DNA of 8,392 nt from JAZNOL01 sp045580815 (GTDB lineage: Bacteria; Bacillota; Clostridia; RUG12999): NCBI GenBank assembly GCA_045580815.1, contig JAZNOL010000040.1, forward strand, positions 1 through 8,392, given 5' to 3'. Positions 4,996 through 8,392 of this stretch are shown piece by piece; positions within the stretch are counted from its first letter, which is position 1, and each line of letters starts with the position of its first letter. The notes below the pieces were generated by a model. It was not told the DNA's origin, searched no databases, and saw only the letters and a program-made list of their open reading frames with translations. Both the position numbers and the translations under genes were made by a program.

Positions 4996-5511
4996 ATGGA
5001 AACAAAGAAAAAGGTCTGCTGTGTTTTAGGGCACAGAAAAATTGCGGATAAGGATACGTTAAAATCAAAGCTTGAAAAAACTATTGAAAATCTTATTATT
5101 CATGAAAATGTGGTTACTTTTCTGCTGGGAAGCAAAAGTGAGTTTGATGATTTGTGCCGTGAAATTTTATGCTTGCTGAAAGAAAAATATCCCCATATCG
5201 AAAGAGTTTATGTTCGTGCGGAGTTTCCCTACATAACAGAAAGCTATGAAAAATATCTTTTAGAAAGCTGTGACCGTACATATTTTCCCGAAAGTATAAT
5301 AAATGCAGGCAAAGCTGTTTATATTGAGCGTAACCGCGAAATGATAGATAACTGCGACATATGTCTTGTTTATTTTAAGACATCGTATTTACCTCCGCTA
5401 CGCAAACACAGCAAAAGAGATGTATTCCAATATCAACCAAAAAGCGGCACAGACGCCGCATATAAATACGCCATACTGAAAAATCGGCAGATTATAAATA
5501 TGGTAGAATAA
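4996..5511 (+). CDS. SLOG-like (LOG/DprA-fold) nucleotide-binding family protein
   Basis: This 171-residue protein starts with a hydrophobic strand and GHRK (12-15; VCCVLGHRKI), then TFLLGSKSEFDDLC (41-54), YPHIERVYVRAEFPYI, a middle YVERNREMIDNCDICLVYF-like strand region, and YQPKSGTDAAYKYA (146-159). The early G-H-R, the G-S-x-S-x-F-D loop and the late S-G-T loop before a helix are the pattern of the SLOG superfamily (LOG, DprA/SMF, YpsA), a Rossmann-like fold that binds nucleotides or their derivatives. No enzyme activity can be assigned. I recognise similar short proteins, usually hypothetical or DUF1273-like, in Clostridia. It is predicted cytoplasmic, with no signal or membrane segment. 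The ribosome site is weak (GGGGT at 4986-4990) and sits immediately after the leader terminator. The gene is alone on its transcript, closed by the terminator at 5518-5548. Confidence 0.75.
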   Translation: METKKKVCCVLGHRKIADKDTLKSKLEKTIENLIIHENVVTFLLGSKSEFDDLCREILCLLKEKYPHIERVYVRAEFPYITESYEKYLLESCDRTYFPESIINAGKAVYIERNREMIDNCDICLVYFKTSYLPPLRKHSKRDVFQYQPKSGTDAAYKYAILKNRQIINMVE

Positions 5512-5517
5512 TTTTTG

Positions 5518-5548
5518 CACACAAAATCAGAATTTTGTGTGTTTTTTT
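5518..5548 (+). terminator. Terminator after the SLOG gene
   Basis: CACACAAAAT (5518-5527) pairs perfectly with ATTTTGTGTG (5532-5541) around a CAGA loop, followed by seven T (5542-5548). It starts 6 bases after the stop codon and ends one base before the -35 box of the next promoter, so the SLOG gene and the glycyl radical operon are separate transcription units. Confidence 0.9.
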
Positions 5549-5549
5549 A

Positions 5550-5578
5550 TTGACAATTAAAAATTTGTGTGGTATATT
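5550..5578 (+). promoter_or_regulatory. Promoter of the activase-glycyl radical enzyme operon
   Basis: A perfect TTGACA (5550-5555), 17-base spacer and TATATT (5573-5578), with TGG directly before the -10. The start is predicted near 5585, giving a leader of about 35 bases with no obvious structure. A promoter this close to consensus suggests strong basal expression or control by a repressor; no clear operator palindrome is seen. Confidence 0.85.
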
Positions 5579-5620
5579 ATTGGTGGAAACAGAAAAATTT
5601 ACCGCAACATGAGGTAATTT

Positions 5621-6463
5621 ATGAAAACAGCACAGATTTTTAACATACAGCATTTTTCAACGGATGATGGTCCCGGAATACGCACAACTGTGTTTTTCAA
5701 GGGATGTAATCTGCGTTGTGTATGGTGTCACAATCCGGAATCACAAAGTACAAAGCCGGATATATTTTATCACAAAAACAAATGTATTTCCTGCGGAAAA
5801 TGCACAGAGTTCTGTCCTTTTCATATGCCACATTCACCACAGTGTATAAAATGCGGCAAATGTACCGAGGTTTGTTTTAGTGAGGCAACCGAGCTTTGCG
5901 GTGAAGAGGCGACGATTCAATACATACTTGATGAGATTTTTCAGGATACCGATATGTATTTGGTTTCCGGCGGCGGAGTGACGTTTTCCGGTGGTGAGCC
6001 TGTTTTGCAAAGTGAGTTTTTGTATGATATATTAAAGGTATGCAAAGAAAAAAACATTCATACCGCAATTGAAACCGCCGGTTGCTATGATTTCAATAAA
6101 ATACAACCGTTGCTCGAATTTACCGACCTTGTTTTTTGTGATTTGAAATCACTTGATGAAGAAAAACATATTAAATATACAGGGGCATCCAACCGTATTG
6201 TTTTGGAAAATTTGAAAAAACTCAGTTGCGTGGCTAAAAAGCTTATTATCCGTATTCCTGTTATAAAAGGCTTTAACGATGATGAGCTTGAGCAGATGGC
6301 AGAGTTTATAAAAACACTCCCCCGCCCTGCTGAAGTCGAGCTTTTGCCCTTTCACAATATGTGCAGTGCAAAGTATGAAGCTTTGGGCAGAAAATTTGAA
6401 GCGAATGTTTTTGAAATTCCTAATAATGAAGAAATGGCGGATTTCCGTAAGTATTTTAAATAA
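5621..6463 (+). CDS. Glycyl radical enzyme activase (radical SAM)
   Basis: This 280-residue protein uses SAM and a reduced [4Fe-4S] cluster to make a 5'-deoxyadenosyl radical, which abstracts hydrogen from the glycyl loop of the partner enzyme encoded next. The radical SAM motif is C29-x3-C33-x2-C36. A ferredoxin insert follows with two cluster motifs, C55/C58/C61/C65 and C75/C78/C81/C85. The second lacks the usual proline after its last cysteine (CF instead of CP). The SAM-binding GGEP is at 124-127 (VTFSGGEPVLQ). DLKSLDEEKHIKYTG and RIPVIKGFND continue the TIM-barrel part. The double-cluster insert is typical of activases of dehydratases, lyases and decarboxylases and is absent from the pyruvate formate-lyase activase proper. 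GAGGT 7 bases upstream supports this ATG. The partner gene starts 14 bases after the stop. Confidence 0.93.
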   Translation: MKTAQIFNIQHFSTDDGPGIRTTVFFKGCNLRCVWCHNPESQSTKPDIFYHKNKCISCGKCTEFCPFHMPHSPQCIKCGKCTEVCFSEATELCGEEATIQYILDEIFQDTDMYLVSGGGVTFSGGEPVLQSEFLYDILKVCKEKNIHTAIETAGCYDFNKIQPLLEFTDLVFCDLKSLDEEKHIKYTGASNRIVLENLKKLSCVAKKLIIRIPVIKGFNDDELEQMAEFIKTLPRPAEVELLPFHNMCSAKYEALGRKFEANVFEIPNNEEMADFRKYFK

Positions 6464-6477
6464 AGGAGTTCATTATA

Positions 6478-8392
6478 ATGACAGAAGAAAGATTGCAAAA
6501 ATCATTTGACCGTGGCAGAAATCCCCACAAACGTGATGAGGATTATTATTTGAAATGCAAGGCAATTTGTGAAACAGCAAACGAACGTATTCACAATATA
6601 CGCCGTGCAAAAATTGACGCATATATTCTTGATAATTATTCAATAAATTTTGATAGCGATGATTTGCTTTTCGGCAGACTTTCCGACAGCATTGAGCTTT
6701 CTGATGAAGATAAAGAATTGATTAATAATACCAAAGAAAGCATCCGTCTTTCAGCCAACGAATGTGGCGCATTGTCCGCTCAGACAGGACACCGTGTGGT
6801 TGATTTTGAAAAAATTCTTAAAGTAGGTCTTAAAGGTATTCTTGCCGAAATTGATGCTCAGCTTGACAAAATTGATTATTCGGATGCTGATTCAACCGAA
6901 AAAGAATCAGTTTACAAATCAATGAAAATATCTCTTGAAGCGGTTTGCAGATATGCTAAATGTGCACAGGCAAAACTTATTGAATCAGCAAACAGCGAAA
7001 CTGATGAAACTGTTAAAAACCGATATCTTGCAATGGCAAAAAATTTCAATACCGTGCCTTTTAAGCCGTGTTCGCATTTTTATGAGGCGGCGCAATGTGT
7101 GTGGTTTATTATGTTTTGTCTTGACCTTGTGCCTGACATAACGCTGATTGGCAGATTTGACAGTTACATGTATCCGTTTTATAAAAAAGACATTACCAAC
7201 GGAACAATAAATAATGAATTTGTTTTTGAAATTATTGAAGACCTTTATCTTAAAATAAATGAACTTCACAGCAATTGGCCATCATCTGTTATGGTTGGCG
7301 GAAAAGACCGCCACGGAAACTCTGTATGGAACGAGCTCACATATATGTGTGTAAAAGCCATAAAAACCGTAAAACTTATCAATCCATCGGTTTCTGTATG
7401 TTATAACGAGGATATGCCCGATGATTTGCTTGATTTGTGCATAGAATGTGTTGCAGAAGGATTTACCCGCCCTGCCATATTTAACGATAAAATCATTACC
7501 GAAGGGCTTAAAATGGCAGGCGTACGCGAGGATGACGCCCATGAATATGTGCACAGCACCTGCGTTGAAATAACGCCCATAGCCGGTGCGAACATTCTTG
7601 TTGCAACGCCGTATGTCAACCTGTGCAAGGCTTTTGAATATATTCTGCAGGAAAAATCAAAGCCCTATGTTATCGGTACATTGCCATGGATTTGCCCCGG
7701 TGGAGGTGGCGTTACAAAAGAGGCGTATCTGCTGAGTGATGTGGATTTTAATCTTGATGACATAAACACTTATGAGGAATTTGTAACACTTGCCAAAAAG
7801 GTGTTTGCCCAGATTATTGCATCACACGTTAAATCTTCTTGTGAATTGGCGATTAATCGTTGCAAAAACGCATCATCCCCCATGGCTTCTGCACTCATTA
7901 ACGACTGTATTTCTCTTGGAAAAGACAGCGGCAACGGCGGTGCAAGATACAATTTCTGTTATCCCACATTTCCGGGAATGATTAACGTGATTGATTCTCT
8001 TGCGGCAATTAAAAAAGCTGTGTTTGAAGAAAAAATGTTTACACTTAAACAACTTGGCGAAATGTGCCGTGACAATTTTGACGGAAACGAAAATATCCGC
8101 AGTTATCTTGCAAACAAGTGTCCGAAATTCGGCAACAATATTGAAGAAGTTGATGCAATCGGGCTTGAAATGTTTGATTTTGTTTATGACGAACTTAAAA
8201 AATACAAACAATGCAACGGCGGCGAGTTTTTCCCCAGCTATTTTGCTTTTGTAATGCACGGTGAAATGGGCAAAATCACCGATGCTACACCTGACGGACG
8301 CAAAGCAGGAATCGCCCTTTCGGAGCATCTGGGAGCATTCTGCGGAATGGATAAAAACGGTCCTGTTTCTGTGATGCGGTCTATTGCAAAAA
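6478..8392 (+). CDS. Glycyl radical enzyme, substrate unknown (3' end cut by window)
   Basis: The frame is open from ATG 6478 to the right edge, 638 complete codons; AAAGGAG (6462-6468) overlaps the activase stop, 9 bases before the ATG. The PFL-like barrel is clear: GGKDRHGN (274-281), the active-site loop STCVEITP with thiyl Cys362 and Glu364 (C-x-E), GGARYN and the late TPDGRKAG (604-611). The C-terminal glycyl-radical domain with its RVxG loop lies beyond the window. Cys362 is preceded by Thr, not by a second Cys, so this is not a pyruvate formate-lyase. The C-V-E pattern is shared with dehydratases, choline lyase and arylacetate decarboxylases. Cys362 comes early (Cys418-503 in well-known members), so the N-terminal part is short. 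The residues after the loop, AGANILVATPYVNL, resemble no characterised subfamily I can name. Confidence 0.92.
   Translation, partial: MTEERLQKSFDRGRNPHKRDEDYYLKCKAICETANERIHNIRRAKIDAYILDNYSINFDSDDLLFGRLSDSIELSDEDKELINNTKESIRLSANECGALSAQTGHRVVDFEKILKVGLKGILAEIDAQLDKIDYSDADSTEKESVYKSMKISLEAVCRYAKCAQAKLIESANSETDETVKNRYLAMAKNFNTVPFKPCSHFYEAAQCVWFIMFCLDLVPDITLIGRFDSYMYPFYKKDITNGTINNEFVFEIIEDLYLKINELHSNWPSSVMVGGKDRHGNSVWNELTYMCVKAIKTVKLINPSVSVCYNEDMPDDLLDLCIECVAEGFTRPAIFNDKIITEGLKMAGVREDDAHEYVHSTCVEITPIAGANILVATPYVNLCKAFEYILQEKSKPYVIGTLPWICPGGGGVTKEAYLLSDVDFNLDDINTYEEFVTLAKKVFAQIIASHVKSSCELAINRCKNASSPMASALINDCISLGKDSGNGGARYNFCYPTFPGMINVIDSLAAIKKAVFEEKMFTLKQLGEMCRDNFDGNENIRSYLANKCPKFGNNIEEVDAIGLEMFDFVYDELKKYKQCNGGEFFPSYFAFVMHGEMGKITDATPDGRKAGIALSEHLGAFCGMDKNGPVSVMRSIAK

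Noticed and set aside
4865..5068. 67-codon minus-strand reading frame across the SLOG leader and gene start
   Set aside because: It is a shadow of the structured leader and the real gene; no ribosome site and no recognisable protein features.
7873..8328. 151-codon minus-strand reading frame inside the glycyl radical enzyme gene
   Set aside because: It is antisense to a strongly conserved enzyme (TPDGR and other motifs are on the plus strand) and its translation has the low-complexity look of reversed codons.
6478..8392. Annotation as pyruvate formate-lyase (pflB)
   Set aside because: The adjacent Cys-Cys pair of pyruvate formate-lyase is replaced by Thr-Cys-Val-Glu, and the activase has the double-cluster insert typical of other glycyl radical enzymes.

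Overview
The window looks like chromosome from a low-GC, strictly anaerobic Firmicute of the Clostridia (probably a gut relative of the Oscillospiraceae or Lachnospiraceae). The evidence is a ferredoxin-dependent 2-oxoacid oxidoreductase operon, a glycyl radical enzyme with its activase, consensus Shine-Dalgarno sites, and sigma-A type promoters that all carry the TGnTATAAT-like extended -10. The organism is inferred from gene content and style; no rRNA or tRNA gene is visible.

Layout. (1) 1-605, minus: 5' part of a DUF4041-type coiled-coil protein, running off the left edge. (2) 606-1318: about 700 bases without a convincing protein gene. It holds the extended -10 element of the DUF4041 gene, an unannotated structured small RNA on the minus strand (about 764-925) with its own near-consensus promoter and a UUCG-capped terminator, two inverted copies of a 52-56 bp clostridial-type intergenic repeat, and the terminator of the next operon. 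(3) 1319-4557, minus: a five-gene operon of P-loop ATPase, 2x[4Fe-4S] ferredoxin subunit, alpha (VorB-like), beta (TPP-binding) and gamma subunits of a 2-oxoacid:ferredoxin oxidoreductase. It has a TTGCAA-17-TATAAT promoter and ends at a perfect 14-bp hairpin. (4) 4558-4995: divergent intergenic region with two strong promoters facing apart; the plus-strand one makes a long, highly structured leader ending in an intrinsic terminator just 18 bases before the next start codon. (5) 4996-5511, plus: a SLOG-like (LOG/DprA-type nucleotide-binding fold) protein, followed by its own terminator. (6) 5550-8392, plus: a consensus TTGACA-17-TATATT promoter driving a radical SAM glycyl-radical-enzyme activase and then the glycyl radical enzyme itself, cut by the right edge before the glycyl loop.

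How the parts work together. The oxidoreductase subunits form one enzyme that turns a 2-oxoacid (branched-chain or 2-oxoglutarate-like; the sequence does not settle which) plus CoA into acyl-CoA, CO2 and reduced ferredoxin. The upstream ATPase is co-transcribed and may help assemble or regulate it, but that is inference. The activase and glycyl radical enzyme form a classic pair in which the activase uses SAM and reduced iron-sulfur clusters to install the radical. The enzyme's substrate is unknown.

The most unusual content is RNA. The 5' leader of the SLOG gene has a 24-bp interrupted helix and two mutually exclusive pairings of one segment, which look like a riboswitch-style expression platform. 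The small RNA at 764-925 has a perfect 12-bp closing helix that begins at its predicted transcription start. I could not assign either one to a known RNA class.
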